A DNA stretch of 64,000 nt from contig OU015539.1 in NCBI GenBank assembly GCA_907165065.1, positions 1,302,001 through 1,366,000 of the forward strand, given 5' to 3'. This document shows, one piece after another, positions 1 to 11,864 of this stretch; positions within the stretch are counted from its first letter, which is position 1; the number at the start of each line of letters is the position of its first letter. The translations under genes were made by a program, and so were the position numbers. Below the pieces are notes generated by a model. It did no database searches. It was not told the DNA's origin and saw only the letters and a program-made list of their open reading frames with translations. The stretch is from Caprimulgus europaeus (lineage: Eukaryota; Chordata; Aves; Caprimulgiformes; Caprimulgidae).

Positions 1-3000
1 TGCACCCGCCATGCCAGACCCCACCGCGGTGATGATGCTCACCGTCTCGTCCTCCAGATCTCGCCCGAGCTGATACGTGGCCTTGGCGTTCTCCAGCTCC
101 TTCCTCTTCCTCTCCAGCGGCTCCAGCAGGTCAAGGAATTGCTGCCGGAGCTTCTGCTCATGCCCATCGGTATCCGGGACATCCCCGGCAGGGACAGGGC
201 CCTGCCACCCAAGCTCCTCCAGCTCCTTCATCCGCGCTCTCACTTGCTCTTCCAGTCTCTGGTGGGGAAGAGCCGCGTGAGCCGGGGGTGCCTGAGCCCG
301 GCCAGGGACCACCCAAGGCACCATCCAGCACCTCAGACCCCAAAGGGTGAGATGCCAACACCCTTCTGCCTCCCCAGCCGCCTGGTTGGCAGTGCCACCA
401 CCCACCGTCAGCCTCTTCAGCAGCAGGTTGGTGGCGGTGAGGTCCTTGGCGTGCTCGGCAGCGCGCAGCTCCTCCTCGGCCCGGCCCAGCCAGCTCTCCA
501 GCTCCCCGTAGCTCCGGGCGTACAGCGTTGAGCGGTTGGCTTCCAGGAGCCGCCGGCCCTTCTCCTCGGCGGCGCGGCACAGCTCGTCCCACCGCGCCCG
601 GAGCTTGGCCAGCTGCCGCGCCACCACCTCGCCGTACTGCGGCTTGCGGCTCACCAGGTCCTTCCCCTCCTGCCGGGAACACCAAAGAGGTTGGTGGGTT
701 CCACAGTGCAGCTCCACGCCGGCACGGGGACCTCCCACCTGGTGCTGGCACTCACCGCCTCAATCTTCTCCAGCCAGCCCTGGTTGGGTGCCAGCTCAGC
801 CATGAACGCCTGGTGCTTCTGCCACTTGCCATGGAGACCACGGGCTTCACCATAGGAGACATCCTGTGCCGTCAGCATCTTCTCCTCCACCCAGGCATCG
901 AGCTGAGGGCGAGAGGTGTCAGGGCTTGGCGGGTGGTGACCCCCCAGTGCCACCAGCCGTGCCATGTCCCTACCTCCCGGCAGCTCTGCAGGAAGCTCTG
1001 CAGCTCGTGGTTGTCCTGCAGCAAACCCGCTGCCTCCTCCACCTTGACCACGATGTCCCCGTGCCTGGCAGGTGACCAGAGATGGGCAGAGTCAGCCCAG
1101 GTGACCAGAGATGGGTGACATCAGCCCAGCTGCCCACACGCTGCCCACCCACCAGCCCCTCACCGAACTCACCGCTGCTGGAGGGCCTGGCACTTCTCGG
1201 TGATCTTCTCAGAGAAGATGTTCCCCTCGGCCACCAGCTTGGTGCCACTGGCCACCGCCTCGGTGACCTTCTCACCGCTGCTCTCCACGCCGGCACGGAA
1301 GTCCTGGAAGCGGCGCAGGGCGGCGGTGGATCCCTCCAGCGTGGTGGGCAGCTCCAGGTGTGCCAGCATGTACTCCTGGGGAGGGTACAATGGGTGGTTG
1401 GGGGCTTTTTGGGACACCCAAGAACCAGAAACCACCCCCTGGGACCCCCCTTGGGCACTCACCTGGTTGGTGAGGAGGATCTCCGCCTGCTTAGCATCAC
1501 GGAGGAACTCTTGGAAGCCGCGGCACTGGGTGAGGAAGCGATGCCGGGTCTCCGCCATCCTGCCCAGGGCAGCCCAGCCGGCTTCCACGCCGCGCAGGCG
1601 CTGCCGCAGCCCCTCGTACTGGGGGTCCGTCTGCTCCCCCACCACCCGCTCCCCGGCCTCCGACACGGCGGCGAAGGCGGCCGCGTGCTCCTCGGCATCG
1701 CGCCGGGCGGCCTCGTGCCGCTGCAGCAGCTCCTCCGCCTCGGCCAAAGAAGCCGGGACCTCGTCAGCGGCCGCCACGGCTTTCTGAGCCCCGAAGAGCC
1801 ACGCCTGGAAATCATCCAGGTCCTGCAGGAAGCGCCGGAGCTGCCCGGCTTCTCCCAAGGAAGCCGCCTGCTCTCCCAGGGCCTCCTGGAGCTCATCCCA
1901 GGCGGCCGTCACCGCCGCTAGCCGCTCGGCCACCTCCCCGGCCACCTCGGGCCGGTCCTTGGCCAAGTGATCCGCCTGGGAGCGCAGGGTGGCCAGACGG
2001 TCCTCGGCGACCACCAGCTCCCGCTCGATGCCGTAGAGCTTGCGTTGGGTGGCCAAGACACCGGCCAGGTCCCGGCCCAGCTCGGCGGTGGCCTTGACCA
2101 CCTGGGCTTTGCTCTGCAGCCACTGCCGGGTCTCCTCGCTCTCCAGACGGTAGTTGAGGAGACGCAGCGCCGAGCCCACCGCCCGGCGACGATCGGCCGC
2201 CAGCTCCCTGAATCGGTCCCACCTGTGGGACAGAGGCGGGTGGCAGCGGGGGATGTTGTCCATCCCGGTGTCACCCACTCGCCCTGGTGTCACCCACCAC
2301 CGTACCTCTCATTGAGCTGCTCCTGGCACTGCCGGACCTGGGGGCTGCGTGGGTGCCCGCTCGCCAGCAGACCATCCGCTGCCTGGTTGACAGCAGCAAT
2401 CTGGGAAGCCACAGTGGCCATCTCCTGCTCCAGCCCATCCAGCCTGCAGGGACAACCAGGCTGAGAACGGGCAGCAACTCGGGACACAGCATCACCACCA
2501 CCACCACGGGAGGAGCTCCTACCTGTGCTGCGCCACATCCAAGTCCTCCAGCGCCTGGGGGACCTCCAGCTGCCCCAGCCAGGTCTCCTTGGCCCCCATC
2601 CAGAGGTGGCAAGCATCGCTTTCCCCAAACACGGTGTAGAGATCGAGGGCGTCCTGCAGCTGACGGCCCCGGCGCTCGGCCAGTGCGGCCGCCTCGGCGT
2701 GCAGCTCCCGCAGTGCCGCCAGCCGGCTCTGCGCCTCGGGGCCAGCCCGCAGCTCCGGGGGGAAGCCTTCTGCTCGCTTGGCCAACTCCTCCAGCTGCTC
2801 TTGGGCAGCCGCCATCTCCTCCAGCAGCTCCCGGTGTTGCCGCAGCAGGACGCGGGTGTGGGATTCATCTTGACCCAGCTCTTGGGCGGCCGCTCGCCGC
2901 CGGGCATCCCGCAGCCCCTCCGCCAGCTCCTCCGCCTCCGCCTGGAACTGGAAGAAGCTCTGAGCCTCCCGCAAGCCGCGCCGCCGGAAAGCCACCAGCT

Positions 3001-6000
3001 CCTCCAGCTGAGTCCACAGCTCCCGCACCGCCGCTCCCCGCTCCCGCAGCCGCCCGCCCGCCTGGCCCGTGGCCGCCAACCCCTCTCCCGCCGCCAGCGC
3101 CCGCTCCAGCCGGCTGCCCCGGGTCTGGAGCTCAGCCTCGAAGGCAGCGTGGCGGCGCTGGAGCAGCAGGACACCCGGCAGGTCCTTCCCGAAGTCCAAG
3201 GAGGAGTAGAGCTGCTCCTGCTCCTTGATCCAACCCTCTGCCTCCTCCAGCTCCCACAGGCAGGTCCAGAGGGACCGGGATTGCTCCAGCAGGGATCTTC
3301 TCCGGGCTGCCAGCACCTGCAGCTCCCGCCGGCACAGCTCCAGGTGGCTCACGCGGTCCCGGATGACTTTGGGGTCGCAGGGACGGTAGCCTGGCCGGGG
3401 AGCAGGATGGGTGCCCATCAGCAGGGTGTCCCGGCTTCCCCCCAGCCGTGCCACGACCCCGGGCACCCCGGCGTGTCCTGCTGTGCCCACCTTCGGCGTC
3501 GGCGAAGCGGAGGGCAGCGGCGCTGATGGCCCGGGTCTTCTCGGCTTGCAGGGCCATGTCACGTTCCAGCAGCCGGTGGGTCTGCAGCAGCTCCTCCGCC
3601 TCCAGAAGGTGCTTCCCAGATTCTGGTGATGCCAACTGTACCTGCAGGGCAAAGCCTTGGCCATCACCCACCACCACCTCCAGCATCTCATCTGCCCACC
3701 CCACCATCTCATCCACCTCCCCAGGGTGGTCCCACCAATACTCTGACACCAAGACACCCCACTCATGGTGACACCCAACACCCACAGCTCACCTTGACCT
3801 CATCCATCCAGTCGATGCTGTGGAGCATCTCCTGGAAGAGGTGCTGCAGGGCGAGGTTCATCTCCAGGCGCTGGCGCCGGGCAGCCAGCAGCTCCAGGAG
3901 CTGCTCCCAGAGCCGCAGGATGTTGTCCTTGCGCCCGTTGATGCGTTGGATATCGTGGTAGCCCTCCACCTCCAGCTCCCTTGCCACCGCCTCGATGGCC
4001 TGCACCCGCTCCTTGTAGGCGGCCGTGTCCGTCTCGATGGCTTCATGCTTCTTCTTGGCCGCCTCCACCGCTGGCAGGTCCTGGCCAAAGTTGTCCTGCC
4101 CAGGCACAAAGACTGTGGTGAGGCTCCAATGAGGTGCCTGGGTCACCCCAGGGTGAGTGTCCCCAAGTCTTACCTGGGCCACCAGCCGCTGGTTCTCGCT
4201 GAGCCAGGCCTCCCGCATGGCCGCTTTGCGGTCGAAGCGCCGCGCCAGCTGCTCCAGCTTCTCCTGCCGGATGAGCTCGGTGCGCAGCGCCAGCTCCCGC
4301 TCGTGCTCCGCCTTCTCCAGCTGCTCCCAGGCCTGGGGGAAGACAGCGCTGGACAAGGGTGGCACCCATGTGTCCCCCACACCCACCCATGTCTTGTTCT
4401 ATGGGAGAACCCCAACATGACCTGTGGGTTGGGGAGCATGGGTGGAGGAACCCAACCTGCTCTGGGATGGACTCAATGTGTCCTGCACTCAAAATGCCTT
4501 GGGAGATGGACCCCAAATGCCCCAGAAGATGAACCCAACCTGCCCTAGGACCATTAGATATGAGGAAGAAATTGTTCACTGTGAGGGTGGTGAGACACTG
4601 GCCCAGGCTGGCCAGAGAAGCTGTGGCTGCTCCTCCCTGGAAGTGTTCTGGGCCAGGTTGGATGAGGCTTTGAGCAACCTGGTCTAGTGGAAGGTGTCCC
4701 TGCTGCTGGCAGGGGGGTTGGGACTGGATGAGCTTCAAGGTCCCTTCCAGCCCAAACCATTCTATGGTTCTATCTTAGGATGGACCTGATCTGCTCTGTG
4801 ATGGATCCAACTTGCCCCTGGAGATGGACCAAACATGCCCAAAGGAGATGGATCGAGCTCGCTCTAGAATAGACAGAATCTGCCCCGAGATTGATCTGAC
4901 CTGCCCTGGGATGGACCAGACTTTCTCCAGGAGATGAACCCAACCTGCCTTAGGACCCATCCCAGGATGGACCTGAATTGCCCTTAAACATGAACTGCTC
5001 TGGGATGGACCCAACCTGCCCACAGAAGATGGACCCAACTTGCTCTAGGACAGACCCAGTCTGCCCCAGGATGTCCCTGCCCTGCCCTGGGACAGCCTGA
5101 GGAGCAACACCCCTGAGGACATCAGAAGAACCCCCCCAGGTGACAGGGTGTGTCAGGAGCAGCCGTGTGTCCCCACGGCACGGCGCATGGCCAGGCTGCC
5201 GCGAGGGGTCCCGTACCCGGTTGATGTCGGACACCAGGCGCCCCTCGTGTGGGGTGTAGACCCGCTGGTTGTTGGCTCTCATCCGTGACTGGATGGTGAA
5301 GAGCAGCACCTCCAGGTTGCCTTTCTCCTGAAACCTGCCCCAGAGAGAGCTCAGCCCAGGGCACCCATGGGTACCCACCACCACCACCACCACCACCAGG
5401 CAGGCATGGGGGGCTTGGGGACACTTACTTGGGGGGCTTCTCCACAGTGCGGTAGGTGCTGAAGGCTTGGAGCTGGTGCTGGACCCCGGTCAGGGAGTTG
5501 GCAAAGTTGCGGCTGTTGAGGGAGATGATGGTCTGCTCGATCCAGGTGAGCAGCTCAGAGGCCAGGCCCCCGTAGCCCTCGATCATCCGCTCCGTCTCCT
5601 TGGCGTGCTCGATGACCTGCGGTGGGGTTGGAGGTGAGCACCAGGTGCTGGCACACCAGGAGAACCCCCTCCACCTCAACACCATCTCCTACCTTGCCCA
5701 GACGCCTGCCCTCCACCTCCAGCACCTTCATCTTGGAGAAGTAGTGGTAAAAGGCCACCACGTAGGTGATGATGGACTTCTCATCGGGGTTCTCCGTGAA
5801 CACATCTGCCCGGCGTGAGCGAGAGGGGTCAGTCCTGACCTGGCCTCAGCAGCACCCTGGCATCACCCCAGGGTGCCACCCCGGTGCTGATGGGCCACCA
5901 TGGCCCCATCAGGTCCCCACGGGGCCTGGGCATGTCCCAGGGTGTAATGGGGAAACTGAGGCAGGAGGGTTGGCAGCGCCAGCCTCACCTTCGGGGTCGA

Positions 6001-7342
6001 GGAGCGGGGTGATGCCCAGGTGACGCTCTGCCACGCTGAACGCGTGCTCCAGGTTGTGCCGGGCGTTGGATTTGGTCAAGTTTTGGAAGTCAACCAGCTC
6101 AGGTCTGGGGACAGAGGGCGCAGGACAGCGGTGACACACCTGTGGGACATCCCCTGGTGCCACCACCACCCCAGTGCCCACTGCTGTGCCATCTACCTGT
6201 GCCTGTGGATGAGGGCGTTGAAGGCCAACCCGTCCTTCCAGCTCGAGGTGAAGTTGGTGACGTTCACGTGAGGGTACCTGTGATGGGGACAGGGCATCAC
6301 TGTCACCTTCGGGCCACCCACGGTCCCCAGCATGGTGGGATGTGGGTCACACCACCTACCCCGCCGTCTTCATCTGGCACCAGAGCAGCAGCGCGTCCCT
6401 GGCAGAGCGCGTCTCCCGGCCCTCCTGCGTCTGCACGATGATGTCCTGGATCTGGGGAGCAGAAGAACATTCCAGGGTTGGGAGAGGACATCCATGGAGA
6501 TGCTCCCACTCAGGAACAAGCCATTGGGTGCTGAACCAAGGGGTGCCCCCCACCCACCCAACCCCACCTGGAAGCGGAGGATGATGGTCCAGATGAGGCC
6601 AAGGACAAGGCGGTGGTTGCCATCCACGATGTCGTGGGAGCCCATGTTCTCCAGATGCACCCGCTGCTCCTTCAGGAACTGCAGAGCCTTGTCCACGTTC
6701 TCCAGGCAGTGGATCCTCATCCGGCCCTTGGTGGGCTTGGGCTGGGACATGACAGTGCTCAGCACCCTCCCCTCCATGCCGGGTACCCCCATCCCTGCCC
6801 AGGGACACCCCTGCTGCCACCCCAACCCTGGTGGAACCTTGGTCAACATCAGGGTCAACAGCCTTGATGGAACACCAGAGCTGGTGAAGCATGGCACGGC
6901 ATGGCATGGCATGGCACGGCATGGCATGGGTCCCAGGGTCTCCAACTGGGTGGAAGTCCTACCAGCAGCTCTCCTGACAGCACCTCCAGCAGTTTGATGA
7001 GCACTCGCCCGTCGCGGAGGTCCATGTAGAGGTCCGAGATGCGGCAGGTGACCCGAGCCAAGTGCGAGTTCACCCACTTGGTGAAGGTTTTCTTCTGCAC
7101 CGCTTCCCTCTCATCTGCAACGAGAAAGGGCACGGTGGCACCGGTGACGAGGACAACCCAGGAGGACCGAGAAGAACCCCAGAGCCATCCCCACCTGCCA
7201 GAGCTTTGATGCGGGAGCGCTCGAAGAGCCGCGCCGAGCTGTTGTCATTGTCCAGCTCGTCGTCGGACGCGTCCCAGCGGACGTTGATGCGGCTGTACTG
7301 CTGCTGCAGCTCCAGCTGCTCGTAGTCATTCGCCGAGGTCAT
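1..7342 (-). CDS. SPTB: Beta-I spectrin, 5' part (copy A, partial)
   Basis: Beta-I spectrin forms heterotetramers with alpha spectrin and builds the actin-linked membrane skeleton of red cells and muscle. The start codon is at 7340-7342. Coding exons run leftward: 7195-7342, 6963-7114, 6568-6741, 6360-6451, 6197-6277, 5989-6104, 5693-5805, 5429-5616, 5217-5334, 4174-4332, 3793-4095, 3491-3641, 2523-3390, 2306-2443, 1463-2222, 1173-1375, 974-1064, 756-902, 406-669 and 43-258, all with GT-AG borders and consistent phase. About 1494 residues are encoded before the window edge. Residues about 50-280 are the paired calponin-homology actin-binding domain; tandem spectrin repeats follow. The motifs [11 protein letters not shown] and [15 protein letters not shown] fit beta-I rather than SPTBN1/2/4. 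No frame breaks were found in this copy. The rest of the gene should lie left of the window. Confidence 0.95.
4390..5100. repeat. Degenerate minisatellite around the CR1, SPTB intron
   Basis: The sequence on both sides of the CR1 fragment is built from loosely repeated 25-35 base units containing GATGGACC, AACCTGCCC and similar words. It is present in both duplication copies (second copy about 54430-55140). I see no coding potential in it. Confidence 0.7.
4552..4772 (+). mobile_element. CR1 LINE 3' fragment in SPTB intron (copy A)
   Basis: About 220 bases show the typical avian CR1 3' end: a stretch ending GGTCCCTTCCAGCCCAAACC followed by an imperfect ATTCTATGG repeat. The element is strongly 5'-truncated, as most CR1 copies are, and lies opposite to SPTB transcription in the intron between 4333 and 5216. 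It is embedded in a diverged minisatellite with units like GATGGACCCAACCTGCC that fills most of 4390-5100. Confidence 0.85.
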
Positions 7343-8119
7343 GGTCCCGGTGTCCCCTGCCCGGGTGGCCCTCGGCTACTGGCAAGAAGCCCCTGATGGA
7401 GAGAGCAGAGGTGGGGACACACACACACACACAGGGACATCACGGTGGCAGCTCCCCGGCCCCGCCGCGGGCGGGGATTTGCGGCTCAGAGCTCCCGGTT
7501 AAGCTGCTCAGAGGGATTTAACTTCGTCCCCACCCAGGTGTTGGGGGGCACCTGGGTGCCACACGCTTGGGGACCCCCGTGCTGATGGCTGCTCGTGGTG
7601 GTGGTTCCCCCGTTTGCCCACCCAGCAGCTCGGGCCAGGTCCCCATGGGTGGCGGGTGCTGCTCGCACCCACCCTGACGCCTGCGCCGTGAAGGGGCTTC
7701 GCCGGTGGCAGAAAGCGGGTGACAGCTGCCAGCGAGGGGGGGTGTGGGGGCGGGCCACCCACCCTGGGGACATTTGAGACACAGATAGGACACGGCCCAT
7801 ATCTAAAATTGCCCGTGAGCAGCTGGTGGGGCCCCCCAAGGGGTGCGGGGAGCTGGGCTGGGGCTCCCCACAGCCACCATCCCACCGGGACCCCCAGCAG
7901 CACCCCAGAGCCCTGAGCCAGGGGTGCAGTGTGCTGCTGGGGGGAACCCCGGGTGCCCCCAAACCCCTTGTGTCCCCACCAGGCGTGACAGCCCGTGGCC
8001 ACCGGACCCCCGGGGACCGCCACAGCCAGCAGGCTGGGGAGCTTTATCGCTGCCGGCTGGGCTGCGCCCCACGTCTGCACCCCTAATCGCAGCCGTGCAG
8101 GCAGGGCCTCGGCTGGGGC

Positions 8120-8860
8120 GCGGGTCAGAGCGTGCCAGGGAGTGCAAGGACACGCAGGAGTGTGCAAGAGCATGTATGGGCGTGCAAGGACACGCAGGAG
8201 TGTGCAAGAGCATGTATGGGCGTGCAAGGACACACAGGAGTGTGCAAGAGCATGTATGAGTGTGCAAGGACATGCAGGAGTGTGTGAGAGCACGCAGGGG
8301 TGAGCCAGGACATGTAGAAGCGTGCCAGAGCATGCAAGAGCACACACACGTGAGCAAGGACATGCAGTAGCGTGCCAGAACACACGTGTATGAGCAAGGA
8401 GGTGCAGGAGTGTGCTAGAGGGTGCCAGAGTGAGCAAGGACATGTAGAAGTGTGCCAGAGTGTGCAAGAGCATGCACGTGTGAGCAGGGACATGCAGGAG
8501 CATGCTAAAGCATGCAAAAGCACACATGTGTGTGCAGGGACATGCAGGAGTGTGCCAGGGTGAGCAAGGAGATGTAGAGTGTGCAAGAGTGAGCAGGGAT
8601 GTGCAGAAGTGTTCCAGAACATGGACATGTGAGCAAGGATGCTCAGGATCATGCCAGAGCGTGCAAGAGTGAGCAAGGACATGTAGAAGCACGCCAGAGT
8701 GTGCAAGAACACACATGTGCAAGCAAAGACATGTAGAAGTGTGCCAGAGCATGCACATGCAAGCAAGGACACGCGAATGCACTCAAGCACATACAAGCAG
8801 ACATGTGGGAGCGTGCAAGGGCACACACACACGTGTGCAGGAGCGTGCAAGAGCAGGGCC
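8120..8860. repeat. GTGCAAG-type minisatellite, SPTB intron 1 (copy A)
   Basis: This is a run of 20-36 base units such as GTGCAAGGACATGCAGGAGT and GTGCCAGAGTGTGCAAGAGC. It keeps several frames open on both strands, producing spurious Cys/His-rich reading frames of up to 424 codons. It corresponds to about 58160-58900 in copy B, where unit order and many bases differ. This is expected of a fast-evolving tandem repeat. Confidence 0.9.
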
Positions 8861-10037
8861 AGCAGCCCTCGGTGCCGTGGCTCTGTGCCGCCACCAGCCA
8901 GCACCGGACTCACAACACAATCCCCTGGGGAACCCCAAATGTGGGGGATCCCACCCCAAAACCCCCGCAAGCGCTCTGCAGGGTGTGCCGAGTTGTGTCG
9001 GGTCTCTGCAGCCCAGTGCTGCCGTCCCGGCGAGAGACCTCGGTCCTGGCTGAGCCTCCCCCAAACCGGCACCACAACCGCGGGGCCACGGCCACGAGCA
9101 CCCGGGGTGGAGGAGGAGGAGGAGCCAGAGCGGGTCCGAGCGAGCCGCCAGCGCGGGTGCTCACCGAACCTTCTTAAATCTCCTTCTGCCGCACCACCGC
9201 CTTCCAAACAACCCAGCCTGGCAAAGCCACGCCGCCACCGTCCCCCGCCACCTGGGGACCGTCATTCCGCTCGCTTGCTTGGCGGGAGGAAAACCGGGAA
9301 TGCCGAGGTGCCGGCCTCGCCGTGAGCATCCTGCGCCCAAGGCCACGGCAGCGTCGCCTTTACCGGCCGGCAGCTCCGTGCCATGAATCAGCACTTCCCG
9401 GTGAGGTGCTGGCACCGTGCCATCACCGAGGTCCCCTCGCCAAGCCTGGGTGACATCCCCCCTGCACCCCGAACGTGGCTGTGCAGGCGGTTTGGCACCT
9501 GCACCCACAACACCCTCCATCCCCTTTCCCAGCTCAGCCTCCGTCACCACAGCGTGTTGCCAAAACACCGGCTGCTGCTGCAGGAAATCTCCTCGGGTTC
9601 CCCCCAAAACACCCCAAAATAGCTGCCCCATCCCCTCCACCCGCAGCCTGGCACGTCCCTGGGTCACCCGCTGCCTGGCATCGCCCCAAGCTGCTTCGCT
9701 TCACCAATTAACGCTTTTCTTTGGCATCCCCGGTGTGCTCAGCCCCGTGGGGAAGGGGCAGGAGTTGGGGGGGGGATCCCCGCAGCCCCCCGGGACACAG
9801 CTGGGAGCAGATGGCTTCGCTGGGCACAGCACGGGGCCATTGGTCATGGCATGGCATGGCACGGCCCAGCACGGCTCCTCTGGCTGGCAACGCCGCGCTC
9901 TCACCCCGTTGGGTGAAGATTTGGGTTTCCCCAAGGCTGGAGCCGGTGCAGATGCCAGCCATGCCAGGACTGTCCCATGTCACCTAACCCGCACGGTGAC
10001 ACACACACGTGCTGACACTCCACAGACATTTTTGGGG

Positions 10038-10047
10038 CTATAAATAG
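10038..10047. promoter_or_regulatory. CTATAAATAG element (MEF2 consensus / TATA-like), copy A
   Basis: The ten bases match the MEF2 consensus YTAWWWWTAR on both strands and also contain TATAAATA. A CACGTG E-box lies about 30 bases to the left. It sits in the first intron of SPTB, a gene with a muscle isoform, so a muscle enhancer or alternative promoter is a reasonable guess. It is conserved exactly in copy B at 60062-60071. Function is inferred only from the motif. Confidence 0.4.
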
Positions 10048-10544
10048 AGCTCCCCGGCGCGGGCCGAGCTCTGCTCCTTTCTTCAGAGCTGCCCGCCTGC
10101 TCCTCATGCCTACCCCAAAATCACCAGAAAAAGCCCTAAAAACACCCCATGGCTGCAAAACACTCCTGGGGGGGGGAGGGGGGGGCCATGCTGGTGCCCA
10201 CCGGGGTGGCAGGGGTCCCCTTCACTTGTCACCCCCTCAAACGCTCCTCGCCAGCTTAATCACGAAGGGCACCGTGATCCCCTGACTCCAGGAGCTGGGG
10301 ATTTGCAAAGGTAAAAGCCACCCCGAAAGGGGAATCAGCCCAGGGTGACCCCCGGATTATTGGGGTGCAGGCAGGAGTTCCCCCAGCCCAACGTCCACCC
10401 GTGAGCATCCTCCTGCCACCGCGCCGGGACGAGGGAACAAGGACACGGCAACCAGAAAACTCTGCCCAGTAACTCCAGTATCCCCAGTTGCTAAAATTTG
10501 GTGGTGGAATTGAGCTGGGTAATGTTGGGGGACACCCAGGGCTA

Positions 10545-11125
10545 GCTAGGGGGTGTCTAGGACTAACTGGGGGACACCCAAAGCTATTAGGGGGCCCACA
10601 GGTCTCGTGGGGGACACCCAGGGCTAGTGAAGGGTGACTGAGACTAACTGGGGGATACCCAGAGCTAGCTAGGAGAGACCTATGGCTACTGGGGGACCCA
10701 CAGGGCTAGTGGGGGACACCCAGGGCTAGTAGGGGGTGCCTTGGACTGGCTAGGGGACACCTAGGGCTACTAGGGGACCCCCAGGGCTAGCTAGGGGGGA
10801 ACTAGGACTACTAGGGGACCTACAGGGCTAGTGGGGGCTGCCTCAGACTAGCTAGGGGACATGCAGGGCTAGTGGGGGACACCCAGGGCTAGTGAAGGGT
10901 GACTGAGACTAGCTGGGGGACACCCAGAGCTATGAGGGGACACCCAGGGCTAGCTGGGCAGTGCCTGAGACTAGTTGGGGGACACCCGGGGCTAGTGAAG
11001 GACACCTATGGCTAGCTGGTGGTTGCCTGGGACTAGTTGGGGGACCCCAGGGCCAGCTAGGGTGGAACTAGGGCTGCTAGGGGGGAACTATGGCTACTAG
11101 GGGACCCCTAGGGCTACGGGGGGAC
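10545..11125 (+). repeat. CTAG-rich minisatellite, left arm (copy A)
   Basis: About 580 bases are made of 20-30 base units such as GGGGGACACCCAGGGCTAGT and GACTAACTGGGGGATACCCA. The reverse complement of this unit is the unit of the array at 11865-12560, so the two arrays form an inverted pair with the candidate SPTB promoter between them. Confidence 0.92.
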
Positions 11126-11533
11126 ATGTCCCCTGCAGAACCAGTTTGCCCACCGTGTGTTTTAAGTGCCCAGGGGACCCCGCTCAGGGTTGGCACCCCA
11201 GGGAAAGTGTCCCCAGGGTGTCCCCAAAGTCCCCGCCGCCGCCGCTCGCCCATCCCCTCCCTCCCAGGGGGAACGGGAGCAGCCCCAGGGGACACGGGGT
11301 GACATCAAGACCCTCTCCTCCGGTGTCCTCCCCCCCCCCTCTCCCGGTGCCGCACTCCACACCCGTTGTCCCCCGGGCGGGCAGCACCTCCCGGTGTCCC
11401 CCTCCCCCTCCGTTTCTCCCCGGTGACCGGCGCCTCCCGGTGTGTGTGTGTCGTCCCCCCCTTTCACTCCCTCCCAGGTCCCCGGTGCGGCTCATCCCGG
11501 TACCGACCGCCGGTGCCCGGTGCGGGTCTCACC

Positions 11534-11640
11534 TGCGCGGGGCGACGAGCGGCGGGAGCGGAGCGGGGCGGGGAGGGGGCCCGGGGGGGAGCGGAGCCGC
11601 CCTACACCGCGATATAAATAACATTATCTGGGCGCGCAGG
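11534..11640 (-). promoter_or_regulatory. SPTB: Candidate SPTB promoter and non-coding first exon (copy A)
   Basis: On the minus strand a GATA motif (CAGATAATG, about 11622-11631) is followed by a TATA-like TATTTATA (11613-11620). About 80 bases further on is a strong splice donor GCGCAG|GTGAGACC with exon edge at 11533. The surroundings (11200-11860) are CpG-rich. GATA plus TATA just ahead of a non-coding exon is what an erythroid spectrin promoter would look like. The same bases read TATAAATA on the plus strand, so direction rests on the donor and on the downstream SPTB ATG. Confidence 0.5.
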
Positions 11641-11864
11641 GACATTCCTGCCCGGGGCCGGCCCCGCTGCCCGGCCCCGATAGTCCCGGTTCCCCCCCCT
11701 CCACCCCCGGGAGGGCCGGGCGGAGGCGGGAGGGGACGGGCTGCCCGCCCCGCAATGCAGCACAGCGGCCCCCCCCGGCCACCGCCACCACCGGCTGCCA
11801 CGGGAGGAGGAGGGGGGGGGCCCGGTGAGACCCCTCCCCAGCCAGCCCACCGCGCAGCTCAGCT

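Larger units (their letters stand above)
7343..11533 (-). other. SPTB: SPTB 5'UTR and large first intron (copy A)
   Basis: Read on the minus strand, an acceptor CTTCTTGCCAG precedes a short leader ending at the ATG, so exon 2 begins near 7380 and the leader continues in an upstream non-coding exon. The best upstream donor is GCGCAG|GTGAGACC with its exon edge at 11533. The intron between holds a CA repeat (7423-7434), a GATA-like cluster near 7780-7805 on the minus strand, a long minisatellite (8120-8860), a CTATAAATAG element (10038-10047) and a CTAG-rich minisatellite (10545-11125). I see no credible protein-coding exon inside it. Confidence 0.6.

Noticed and set aside
7508-8782. 424-codon minus-strand frame rich in Cys, His and Leu (copy B: 57535-58818)
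   Set aside because: It lies almost entirely in the GTGCAAG minisatellite, several frames on both strands are open at once, and there are no splice or domain signals. It is a repeat by-product.
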